Positions 1 through 10,100 of a DNA stretch of 64,000 nt are shown here, one piece after another. The stretch is taken from positions 2,238,910-2,302,909 of the forward strand of contig OZ020491.1 of the NCBI GenBank assembly GCA_963971405.1, in the 5' to 3' direction. The notes under the pieces are model-generated. The model was not told where the DNA came from. It did not search any database and worked only from the letters and a program-made list of their open reading frames with translations. The translations under genes and the position numbers were made by a program. How positions within the stretch are numbered: the first letter of the stretch is position 1; each line of letters begins with the position of its first letter. This DNA is from Psococerastis gibbosa. Taxonomy: Eukaryota > Arthropoda > Insecta > Psocodea > Psocidae.

Positions 1-2132
1 TTGGTTTGGTCGTCCCAGCCAATGGGTGATCGGTCACGTTTCTTCTTACCCTCGAGTAGTTTGTAAAGACAAGCTTGATGCTCGGCAGCGTGTGGTAAGC
101 ATGATCGGAAGAAATTAACAGCTCCCAGAAAGCGTCGTAACTCCGAAATTTTTGTTGGACGGGGAAATTCGCGCATAGCTTTTACTGTGTCGGTAGGTGG
201 GCGAATGCCTTCAGTGTCAACGTGGTAGCCTAAGAAGGTTAGTGCTGATTGTCCAAGTTGACACTTATCGACGTTAATTGTGATGTTATTGCGCTGTAGA
301 CGTCTGAATACCTCCCGTAGGTGTTTGCTGTGGTTTTCTGGAGTTGATGCGATTAGCAAGTCGTCGATATAGCAAAATACGTAATCCAGGTCACGGAAAA
401 TGTTGTCGAGAAATCGTTGAAAGGTCTGTGCAGCATTACGAAGACCGAATGGCATGCGAGGAAATTCGAACAAACCAAATGGTGTGATGATAGCTGTCTT
501 CTCGATGTCTTGAGTAGCCATTGGGATATTGTGGTAAGCTCTAGCGAGGTCGATATGGCTGAAGACGGTTTTGCCGTGAAGAATGTACTGGAAGTCAGTG
601 AGTCGCGGGAGTGGATATCTGTCAGGTTGAGTCACAGCATTGAGCCGTTTGAAGTCTCCGCATGGACGTATTTCGCCGTTTTTCTTCAGTACGATGTGAA
701 GTGGGCTGGCCCAGGCACTACTTGAAGGTCGGCAAATGCCTAAGTCCAGCATTTTTTGAAATTCGGCTTTCGCCAGTTGATAAAACTTGGGCGGAATCGG
801 TCGTGCTTTGCAAGATAATGGTGGTCCTGCGGTCTCCAGATGGTGTACGACGGAGTGTGTGGGTTTGGTGTTGAAATTGAACGGTCGTGTGATGCTGGAG
901 AATTCTTGAAGTATGTCAGCGTAAGGAGATGAGCGGTCAATTGTGTCCAGTAGGACAGAGTCAGCAGCTAAAAGTGAGGCGGGTGTGCTGAGTCCAGTGA
1001 GGCTATCAATAAGCCGTCGTCCATGAACGTCAAGCATAAGCCGAAAATGTTGTAAGAAGTCAGCGCCGATAATTGATTGAGATACTGCTGCTCGAACGAA
1101 GGTCCATTGGAATACTCTTCGTAGACCAAGGTCAAGTTGTATGGTTACTGTACCGTAGGTGTGAATTTTAGTCTTGTTCGCAGCATAGAGTACGTATGGC
1201 GATGGTTGAGATGCTGATGCCCTGGTGGCCAAGACTGAAATTCCTGCTCCGCTGTCGATAAGGAAGGGTTCACCTGAGCACTTGTCTCGGATGCAGAGAC
1301 GACAGGACTTCCCTGCAACTTCGGTCGACGCAACGTAGGTTGCTAGAGAAACGTTTTTCTGTTTGAAAGAGCACGGAAGGGTGCATTTAAGTGCTTGAGT
1401 TCCAAATCGGCAGTGGTAGTAGCACAGTGTGTTTTGATGGTTTGAGTTATTGCACTTTGATTTCGGACGATTTTGTTGGTATTGCGTATCGCGGTCGCGC
1501 GAACTTGCTCGTGAGCGTTCTATGGTTAGGTCTTCAATGCGCTTTTGAAGTTGCTCCAACTTTCCCAGGAGATCTGAGTATGACGGTTGATTGGAGACTG
1601 CGGCGACTGGTTGGACCATCGGTTGATATTGGGCTAAAATTTTGTCAGCGATTGGAGCCAGGGCGTCCAGGTTACCCGAGGCAGCTGACAAAATTGCACG
1701 AACGTGGCCAGGTAATTTTCTCATCCATAAGAATTTTAGCACGGGCTCGGGAATTGCTGACTTCCCGGCTAAGTCCCTGATTCGACAGAGGAGTTGTGTA
1801 GGCTGTAGGTCCCCTAGTTCAAGATTATAGAAGAGCCTTTCAAACCTATTATCCTCGCTTTCTTCATATATGGTGATGAGCCTAGTTTTAATTGCGTCGT
1901 ACTTGCCTGTTGATGGTGGTGATATCAGAATGTCGGTGGCCTGCTCCAGGTCACATTTGTCCAGATGCGCGATGACCAGTTGAAATTGGCTCTCGTCCGA
2001 CGGTTTTGAAGGTCCGATGACAGCTTCGAATTGGGCGAACCATAACGTAGGCCGGTCGCGCCAAAAACTCGGGATGCGGGCGCTGAGGGAAATTCCCGAC
2101 AGACAAGGTGTGATTGCAGTATTATCGTCCAT
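1..2132 (-). CDS. Ty3-type retrotransposon Gag-Pol polyprotein (5' part, runs off the window)
   Basis: Reading the minus strand from the ATG at 2132, the frame stays open for 710 codons to the left window edge. Gag lies first. A cysteine/histidine motif at residues 237-254 (C-YYH-C, then C and C) precedes the protease motif FLIDSGAG (D293-S-G). Reverse transcriptase follows, with SPLH, DLARAYH, FPRMPFGL and the catalytic YIDD box at residues 588-591; the sequence then continues into the connection region. Gag and Pol share one frame with no frameshift or stop between them, which occurs in some Ty3 lineages. Integrase and the 3' LTR lie outside the window. No inactivating mutation is visible in the part present. 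An in-frame stop at 2181-2183 upstream fixes the start region. Confidence 0.9.
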   Translation of the reverse strand, partial: MDDNTAITPCLSGISLSARIPSFWRDRPTLWFAQFEAVIGPSKPSDESQFQLVIAHLDKCDLEQATDILISPPSTGKYDAIKTRLITIYEESEDNRFERLFYNLELGDLQPTQLLCRIRDLAGKSAIPEPVLKFLWMRKLPGHVRAILSAASGNLDALAPIADKILAQYQPMVQPVAAVSNQPSYSDLLGKLEQLQKRIEDLTIERSRASSRDRDTQYQQNRPKSKCNNSNHQNTLCYYHCRFGTQALKCTLPCSFKQKNVSLATYVASTEVAGKSCRLCIRDKCSGEPFLIDSGAGISVLATRASASQPSPYVLYAANKTKIHTYGTVTIQLDLGLRRVFQWTFVRAAVSQSIIGADFLQHFRLMLDVHGRRLIDSLTGLSTPASLLAADSVLLDTIDRSSPYADILQEFSSITRPFNFNTKPTHSVVHHLETAGPPLSCKARPIPPKFYQLAKAEFQKMLDLGICRPSSSAWASPLHIVLKKNGEIRPCGDFKRLNAVTQPDRYPLPRLTDFQYILHGKTVFSHIDLARAYHNIPMATQDIEKTAIITPFGLFEFPRMPFGLRNAAQTFQRFLDNIFRDLDYVFCYIDDLLIASTPENHSKHLREVFRRLQRNNITINVDKCQLGQSALTFLGYHVDTEGIRPPTDTVKAMREFPRPTKISELRRFLGAVNFFRSCLPHAAEHQACLYKLLEGKKKRDRSPIGWDDQT

Positions 2133-2183
2133 AATGTTGATATTAACGCGCACGGTATGTTCGTTTAACGGGGTCACCAATTA

Positions 2184-2491
2184 TGTAGCGGATGGAGTGC
2201 ACTACACTAATAATGTTCTGAAGCACAGGACGATAAACAACACGCGAAATAATAATATCGAGACGAGAATGTATTTATCCAAAACAACACAACAAAACCG
2301 ATTAAATATACAAAATAGATTACTACGAGAAACTAACGTTAAGATTGACCGAATTGCACTGACTGACTGCAGACCCTCTCTCAGCGTTTATAAAAGCCCG
2401 TAGAAAAATCTGGAAGCAACTGGATATTGCAGGAAATATCATTTCTTCGCTAGAACAGGATGGAGACTTCCATGTCCATAAGCTAAGTACA
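2184..2491 (-). repeat. 5' LTR of the Ty3-type element (right boundary tentative)
   Basis: On the minus strand the block starts TGTACTTAGC and ends CCGCTACA, giving TG...CA termini of the expected kind. A TATA-like gcttttataaac lies near 2390 and a CAGTCAGTCAGTGC initiator-like stretch follows it. Just inside the element comes ttggtgaccccgtta (about 2169-2182), a likely tRNA primer binding site that marks the LTR/internal junction. The second LTR is outside the window, so the outer edge cannot be confirmed by comparison and could extend to about 2545. Confidence 0.55.
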
Positions 2492-2608
2492 GAGGACTGT
2501 TCTAGAGGGGTCGCGAGTTGTGGAGTCCGATGTGCAGATACCTGAGTTGCCCCTTATGAACGGGGGTTGTGTGTCCTTGGTTGGCGCGTGTATTGTGTGC
2601 ATACGGCA

Positions 2609-3032
2609 CAGTGTTATCGAGTTACCCCCTGTTAAGTGTGTTATATCAAGCAATATAACACACGTGAAACCCGATAACCAAGCTAACTAGCGTGTTATCC
2701 TAAACGCACTTCTGAGTTGGTAAACTGTGTTATTTAGCTAGCGCTGCGATCGATAGTGGGTTCAGGTTTGACCACCGCCATCGTTGTTTATGTCGATTGA
2801 TTGGAAAACGTGTTTTCAATTTTAAATTTAATTGTATTTATATTGTCAGAAGTCGGAAATTCTTTAAATAATTGAGTTCTGCCACGAACATCCTGACTAA
2901 TACTAACTACGTTGTTTACTCTGTTAAATATTTTCGATATAGCATGATAACTCACTACCCCGAGGTCCGCTCACGATTGTGTGATAACTTGGATAACACA
3001 TCTAACTGCATAACTCGATAACACCAACACTG
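2609..3032. repeat. Possible hAT-like MITE with many internal TAACAC/GTGTTA motifs
   Basis: The left end reads CAGTGTTATCGAGTT and the right end, reverse-complemented, reads CAGTGTTGGTGTTATCGAG, so the two share an imperfect terminal inverted repeat. Between them gtgtta/taacac motifs recur in both orientations, like subterminal transposase sites. I do not see a matching 8-bp target duplication (atacggca on the left, tgaagacc on the right), so the class is uncertain. Confidence 0.35.
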
Positions 3033-3406
3033 TGAAGACCCTAATTGACTCGCCCATAGCTCAATTTAGCTCGCAAATTTGCAAGCATTACTGCAAAAGC
3101 TGATATTTTTAACCATTGAAAACAAAATGGCTGCGAGCGCGTAATTTATTGAGTAACTTCCATGACACTACGAATTGTACTCTAATAGTCGCGCTGAAAA
3201 ACTCGCTAAACCCTGCTACGGTCTATGCAAGAAGTATTACTCCTCAAACTGCCCCATGCAACCAAATAACGGAAACCACCACCAACACAATGGCGGATTT
3301 TAGGCCAGGGAGGTCAGGGGGTCTGGACCCCCCCCCCCTAAAAAAAAATTGAAGGTTGAAATTGAGGCTAGTCGAGGACAGAAGGGAATGGAGGATCCAA
3401 CCCTTA

Positions 3407-3822
3407 GGGGTTGTGCATTAATCACGTGATGTTTTTTGTAACATTTTTAACCCCTCCCTCCCCCTTGGTAATAATAATGGTGAGGTTTAAAACTACCCCC
3501 CTTCCCACCAAAAATCACGTGTATTTTTTAGTACCTATAAAGAATCTTAAAATTTTTATAACAGAATAACTGACGACCGGCAAGTCGAGCCCGGCAGTCG
3601 TCGCGACGCACGAGAACTTCGTTCGTTGCCTGGCAACGGCGAGTCAATATCACTTTACACACCGCTTTTCGGTTTAGAAATCAAGCATTTGACGAAAAAA
3701 TAAATACTCGTGATATCATACTATACCCCGATCCCCCCCCCCCCACCCTCTCCCTTGTGACATTTCGTGATTTTTGCCGAACCCTCCCCTCTTCGAACCT
3801 CACGTGATTAATGGACAGTCCC
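3407..3822. mobile_element. MITE with TTA target duplication (PIF/Harbinger-like)
   Basis: TTA at 3404-3406 and TTA at 3823-3825 flank a 416-bp block. The ends are inverted: left GGGGTTGTGCATTAATCACG, right CGTGATTAATGGACAGTCCC. The attaatcacgtga core is shared by both ends. There is no ORF of note; the interior contains C-rich tracts. It lies just downstream of the last visible EXO1-like exon. Confidence 0.6.
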
Positions 3823-3916
3823 TTAGTGGTTGTTCACCAGAAGAAAGAACCTAACCCCCGTTGTTAAAAAAACAACAACTGAATGGTCGGGTGAAGAGGA
3901 AGATTTATACACTTAC

Positions 3917-4168
3917 AAGGTCATCCGGATCGAACTCACTGACTAGTTCCAAAGTTTTCGGGTGCAAATTTCCAAGCGCCATCATAAAAGCAGTTCTAGG
4001 GTCCTTGATTTGCACGAAAGCAGGTGTCTTGGGCATTTGCTTTCTTTGCAGCGGATCGTACACTAGTTGGTATTGGAAGATTTGATCTGCTGCAACGACA
4101 GCCTGTATATATGGTTCTGTAACAACGAGGGATGGCAGATCCAAAACTTCCGGAAGCGAAGACAACGC
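3917..4168 (-). CDS. EXO1-like exon 5
   Basis: The acceptor is gttaacag and the donor gtaagt; 84 codons, phase 0. It contains [20 protein letters not shown] and [20 protein letters not shown], which correspond to the end of the EXO1 catalytic domain (NNTFLYQLVFDP...ALGN...FEQIDDYNPD). If the donor is not used the protein ends DDLVSV at a stop at 3905-3907. No C-terminal MLH1/MSH2-binding region is visible in the window. Confidence 0.82.
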
Positions 4169-7100
4169 CTGTTAACAACGAAATTAAATCAAATAAACAA
4201 GGCCTCCATCCTAAAATTAATCCTAAATAGTTGAAATAGTCACCTAAACTTTGAAAAAAGTGACCTTTAAGTAACTAGGTTACATCATTGTAAAACCGGG
4301 TCTGGGGTTCCATACGCTAATAAAGAATATAAAATAAATGAACTAAAGTTTGCAGAGCATAAAATTTTTAAATTTAAGGGTGGTGTTTCAATTTTGCCTC
4401 TTATGAATGGGGGTGGCGGGACCTTGTTTGGCCTTTGTATTGTGTGCAGACACCACAATACCATAATGAAATATTACCGCCGGCGACAAATATTTTTTTA
4501 TTGCACGTGATTGAAAGAAAAGCAGTTTTTTAGTAGTTAAAAAAATAAAAAATAAATAAAAAACAATCAAAAAAGTACCTAAATGTAAAAAAATATTTAA
4601 AAATTTACCAAAATGTTACCTACATTGAAAAATGTAACAAATAGTTGAAAAAGTGACCAAATGGAGGCCCTGAATACATAGAAACATAATTTTGCAATAA
4701 TGTTTCTTTGCAATCGTCGGAATTTGAAGTTATGGCGAGCGCCAGAATCACCACGGCGAATCGTTCATTGCCTAAGATACGGATGAGCATCTTACCAAAT
4801 TGAATGACACTTATCATCACGTTTGGCAATAGCTCATGGCTGCCAGCTGCCTATTCAATTGACTTTAATAGAAGCAAGTAAAACTCTGGGCTTACCTTAG
4901 GAATATTCCAAGACAACCCCTGGCAAGGCACTTGGTGGACGAATTTGCAAGCGTTCTCGAGCTCGACGCCAGGCAGAGCGTCGACAAAATCACAGCCTGA
5001 GAGAATGCACATTAGTCGGAATTTAGTGGCCGAAAAATTACAATGAATAACTCCCAAAGAAAGATACAGCTTGCTTTTTTCGATCAGTATTCCATCTCCA
5101 AATCGGTCCATTTTGAACAGTACCTGAAGAATTGTTATCATAATCAGAATAAAGTATATTGATCAGGAGCACAATACCATTGAATATATTGATATAATTG
5201 AATTGAATTGAATAATTGATATAATTAAATATATATAGTGTTATATATTCAATGACAATACAATATAATATATAAGGAAATTATTTGAGGAATAGCGAAA
5301 TTAGAAAGTTTCTTAAAGAGAACGCTAACGGTAGACATTAGATACCCCTAAATTAGTTGATTTTTAAAGGTCACACCAACACATTACCACACAGCAATAA
5401 TGGCAGAGCACGCAATACATCTGAGCGTGAATTTTCTATCATTTAAAAAAAAAAAAAACATTTTTTTGTACAAAACCAAATAGTTATTAGGGAAAGCAAT
5501 TACTCAATTTAACACCTAAAACATGCCTGAAGGAAGAAATAATCGATAGAAAGGTTTCGCAGAAAAATTATATTTTAGCCATTTTTCTTTAAAATTTAGT
5601 TCTTTTTATTTTTTTTTACCCCAGAAGCAACCCCCCGCATTTTGTCAACATTAATAACGACTACAATATATGTGAATTTAAAAGAAATCGTTGGAGCCGT
5701 TTTGGAGAAATAATTTTTGCTTTCCAATTTATACGTAGTATAAGGAAAGCTTTGTGATGGTCGAAATTTTCGATTCCGAGATTTCAACGGATTTACACGT
5801 TTTGAGGTCCCAGGAACCCAAAAAAGTGGTTTTTACAAAATGTCTGTCTGTCGGTCGGTCTGTCTGTTCGTCGATTTCCGGGCAAACTACTCAGTGGATT
5901 TGAGTGAAATTAGGCATGTAGGTTCACAAAAATCATACCTCGGGACCATTTTTTTTTTTTGGGCTAACTCAATTTGGGGGGGGGGGGGGGGTTATTTTCA
6001 AAAAACTCCAAAAAAACGTCTAAAAAAATTATTTCTCAAAAACGGCTCCAACTATTTCTTTTAAATTCTCGTAGATTGTAGTCGTTATTAATGTTGACAA
6101 AATGCGGGGGGTCGCTTGCCCCTTGATAGTTTGCTTCTGGGGGTAAAAAAATAAAAATAACTAAATTTTAATGAAAAAATGACTAAAAAATGCGAAACCT
6201 TTCTATCGATGATTTCTACCTTCAAGCATGTTTTAGGTGTTAAATTGAGTAACGAAACCGGATAGGTTGCTTTCCCAAAAAAATATTTGGTTTTGCCCAA
6301 AAAATTATTTTTTGAAAAAAATGATAGAAAATTCGCGCTCAAATGCATTGCATGCCCTGCCATTATTGCTGTGTGGTAATTAATGTGTTTGTTTGACCTA
6401 TCGAGAATTTACCTCACTTCCAGTGACGTCAGGTGGACAACCGCCCCCCCCCCCCCCCCGAGATATCGGAAATTTAACCATAGGAAAAATATTTGCCATA
6501 AAATTACTAATTTTCTCTATCTAATAATTTTGATAAATTGGAAAGCATGTTCGAGTGAACTCGGACCGGTTCTTTCAGACGTTTTTTGAAAATAAAACCC
6601 CACCAAATTGAGTTAGCCCAAAATAATAAAAAATGGCCCGGAGGTATGATTTTTGTGAACCTACATGCCGAATTTCATCAAAATCGACCGAGTAGTTTGC
6701 CCGGAAATCGACGCACAGACAGAGCGACAGACATTTCGAAAAAAAAAAACACTTTTTTTGGGTTCCTGGGACCTCAAAACGTGTAAATCCGTTGAAATCT
6801 CGGAATCGAAAATTTCGACCATCACAAAGCTTTCCTTATACTACGTATAAATTGGAAAGCAATAATGTCGTGAAGGAATGGACCTAGGCCAACTGATAGT
6901 GGCTCAGTGGTCCCTTGCTGATTGCCAATGACCCCATTGATTTCGGGCATTACTGATATTGTTTCCATATGAAATTTTGACCATTAACAAACTGGTATAC
7001 GTCAACCAACACCGGCTACCAACGATAGTGGACCAGCTGAGACAAGTTTACCATTGACACAATTGAAGAGGCATACATGTCAAGACATGTAGAGTAGTGG

Positions 7101-10100
7101 TACGGACTCCCGAAACGCTGTTAGTAGTAGTAGTAGTAGTGTTCGTCGGGTTAATAACGACTTAGGCCTCATATTTGGGCCCATAGAGCGACCCCGACTT
7201 GACTATCCTACGCCAGCCCGTAGGACAGTGGACCTCCAGATTATAGTGGATTCCGAACCACTTGGGAAACACAGTGAAGTCACACGATTAGTTCGGAGGT
7301 GACCAGGACAAGTCCTACCATGTTTCCCTGCCGGCACTGTGCACAAGACCAAGTTATCTGCAGCTTTGAACCTTCAACTAGGTATGGAGGCCGGCCCGAA
7401 AGGGTGTTGGTTCGAGTCCTACACTTCCTAAATTTCCTGGACATGCTTCGGAGGGCATGTAAAGCAGGCGGTCCCGGGTCTTCCTAGTTGAGTGTAAAGG
7501 AGAGCTTTATGGCCCTAACTCCGCTAGGTTGGCTTAGTAATAGAACAAAAAGTACTTATTTATTTATACGCATGACTTCACCAAGATTGGGTTAGAGTCA
7601 CGGCAGTATGCTAATTTAGCGAATACTTACAGCTTTACAACCATATACTAAGAGAGCAGGGTCATCGGTGATTACTAAATCAGCGATATTTTGCAAATTT
7701 AAGTACGCCAGCTGGGCACCGGCCTCATACGGCGCCACTATGCAGTCCACATTGATTTTGCGGCACTCCTTTATGACTTCAGCGACCATTTCGAATGTAA
7801 CTTCCACAGCACGCCGTAGCACGTGCTTTCCCTCCTTGGTGCTACCTGCTGTCAGCAAATCCTGTCCCTCTTTGCGGTGTCGCTCTCTACTTCTGCAATG
7901 CATGAACGTCACGTAAGATAAGCACTGTAACACCCTCTGCGCAGCCCAATGGAGTTCTATATAGGAGAGAGGGGACTCTTCCCGTCAAAAAGAAATTTTT
8001 TAATTTCCAAAGCCACCCGCCACGTCTCCTAGGATAAACCATTGAAAAAATGTGACAAGTTGCCCCAGACATTTTTGGTGGGAGCGAATGTCTCATCTCT
8101 CTTACATAGAACTCTACAGACGACCTGGCCCACTGCCCTGCCCTACAATAGAACAGCGCTGACGGCGTATCCATGAGGCATGGCGTCAAATACCTGAACA
8201 AAAATCGGCTTCGATGGCAAGGTGGTACTTATGCTTGTACTTTCTACTCGTAACTCAACACGGGTACTAACCTACAGAGGCGACTAAAGAGGTGAATCGG
8301 ATACATTCATTACATTGTTAGCATGCGATTAACCTTTTCATTTAAAAAAAGCTAAAGATAGGCATTGGTTACAGAAGTAGATAAGCCTTTAACATTGATG
8401 CTTCATGGAAATGATGCCATACAAGGCCCTTAGGTGCCCATTCCATTGACCGGCAAGGGCTATTTCCAAAAACGGTGACGTGGTAGCAGACATTCAAGAC
8501 CTAGGTGGCGTTTCCAACGACCTCGCATTGCAGAATTGACGGAAATGTTTATTTTCCTCTATGCCATAGTTAAAATTGATCAATGATTATACAGTAAAAT
8601 CACAAACTAAAACTAAAAAATGGCGTCATGGGATATGTTAAGTACAAACATTTTAATAGATTTCTATAAAAAGAAAAATTCTAATTTCCGTCAATGTCAT
8701 TTGCATTCTGCAATGCGAGATCGGTGGAAACGCAACCTAAGTCTTGAATGTCTGCTACCACGTCACTGTTTTTGGAAATAGCCCTAGCCGATCAATGGAA
8801 TGGGCGCCTTAACAGAGAATCGCTCCGGTCCACGCTCTAGGGGAGACGTCGCGCCGGTTCAAACGATTTTCTTTGATTGTCGGGGTACCACACACGACCA
8901 CTCCAATGACGCAAGAGCACAGGGCAAGTTTTGATCTTATCTTGGAAATACCTGAGCCACAATTTTCAAAGAACAATTTTTTGATTATTATTTTGATCAG
9001 AATTATGATCCTAAAGTAGAGTATTATCTTGATTAAACTAAATAAAACTTGCAAACATCAATTTTGACAAAGGCCATCCCTGGATCACTCCAAAATAGGT
9101 TGGTTTATATTTTATATTTAAGTTAATACTCAAGTTATGGCCATTTGTATACAATTGGTGAAGGACTACTTCATATACCATATTATAAGTAATTATTATA
9201 TATATAATTATTATATATGTATTATATTATATTATTATAGGTTATAATATAAGGTGCTTGTTAGGGGGCTATTCCACTGGGCAATTTTACTTTAAATTTG
9301 ATTTTGTCATCGACGTTTGTTTTGTTTTAAGGAGACTATTATGTAGATACTTAACGTATCTATTATAAATTAAGTTATAATATGGTAGCAGACATCATGG
9401 ATAAGTCTCTACCATATTATAACTTAATTTATAATAGATACGTTAAGTATCTACATAATAGTTTCCTTAAAAAAAAAAAAACGTCAATGACAAAATCAAA
9501 TTTGAAGTAAAATCGCCGGTGGAATACCTGCCTTATTTTTGTTGTTATGTTTCCATGAATTGACAACTTGCATATAGAATTACCTGATGTGATTGGGTTG
9601 CTAACTCCCAATTATAGAGCCCTAGATTAACTTATGGAGAATCAACTGCTATTTCGTTATATAATGAATAAAGTGATATACGATAATATGTCCTCTTTCT
9701 ATAAGTTCATCATAGGCGTTAGTTTTGGGAATTGACCACTCAATCAGAGGAGGGCAATTTTCCACATTGTTTTTTCATTTTATTTCTGTACGGTATGCAA
9801 GTTGTCCATTTGATAATGAAAAAGTTGCTCATAGTACTACTAGTATGGGTTGTAAAAAATAATCCTCTGCTAATTGAAAGCCGAAATCTATAAAAAATAT
9901 AAGCCAACCTATTTTGGTGCAATCCATGTGACCAATGCCAACATTCAACGAAAACTTAAATGCTGGCCTTGATCCTTGTTCTGCGCATGTGTCAGGACTT
10001 AGTCGAATTGGCTCTAACCCTCCAACGAGAAAGGTGTACAACTTACAAGTTCCTGAATTTTAAAATATAGCCTAAAAGTAAAACCTCCAGCACTCATTTT

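Noticed and set aside
740-940. 66-codon minus ORF
   Set aside because: Out-of-frame shadow; the real Gag-Pol frame is open through the same bases.
2609-3030. CRISPR-like array
   Set aside because: The repeated gtgttat motifs are short, in both orientations and irregularly spaced, and the sequence is eukaryotic.
4620-4829. 69-codon minus ORF between EXO1-like exons 5 and 4
   Set aside because: Neither end has a phase-compatible splice pair, and the EXO1 alignment is continuous across exons 4 and 5 without it.
5840-6850. ORFs with DRQTDR or ITKLSLYY endings
   Set aside because: They fall in the (gtct)n and flanking parts of the palindromic repeat and recur only with that repeat. I treat them as non-coding.
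7121-7140. (tag)n tract as a microsatellite of interest
   Set aside because: Short and ordinary; noted only as the edge of the segment that splits a SINE.
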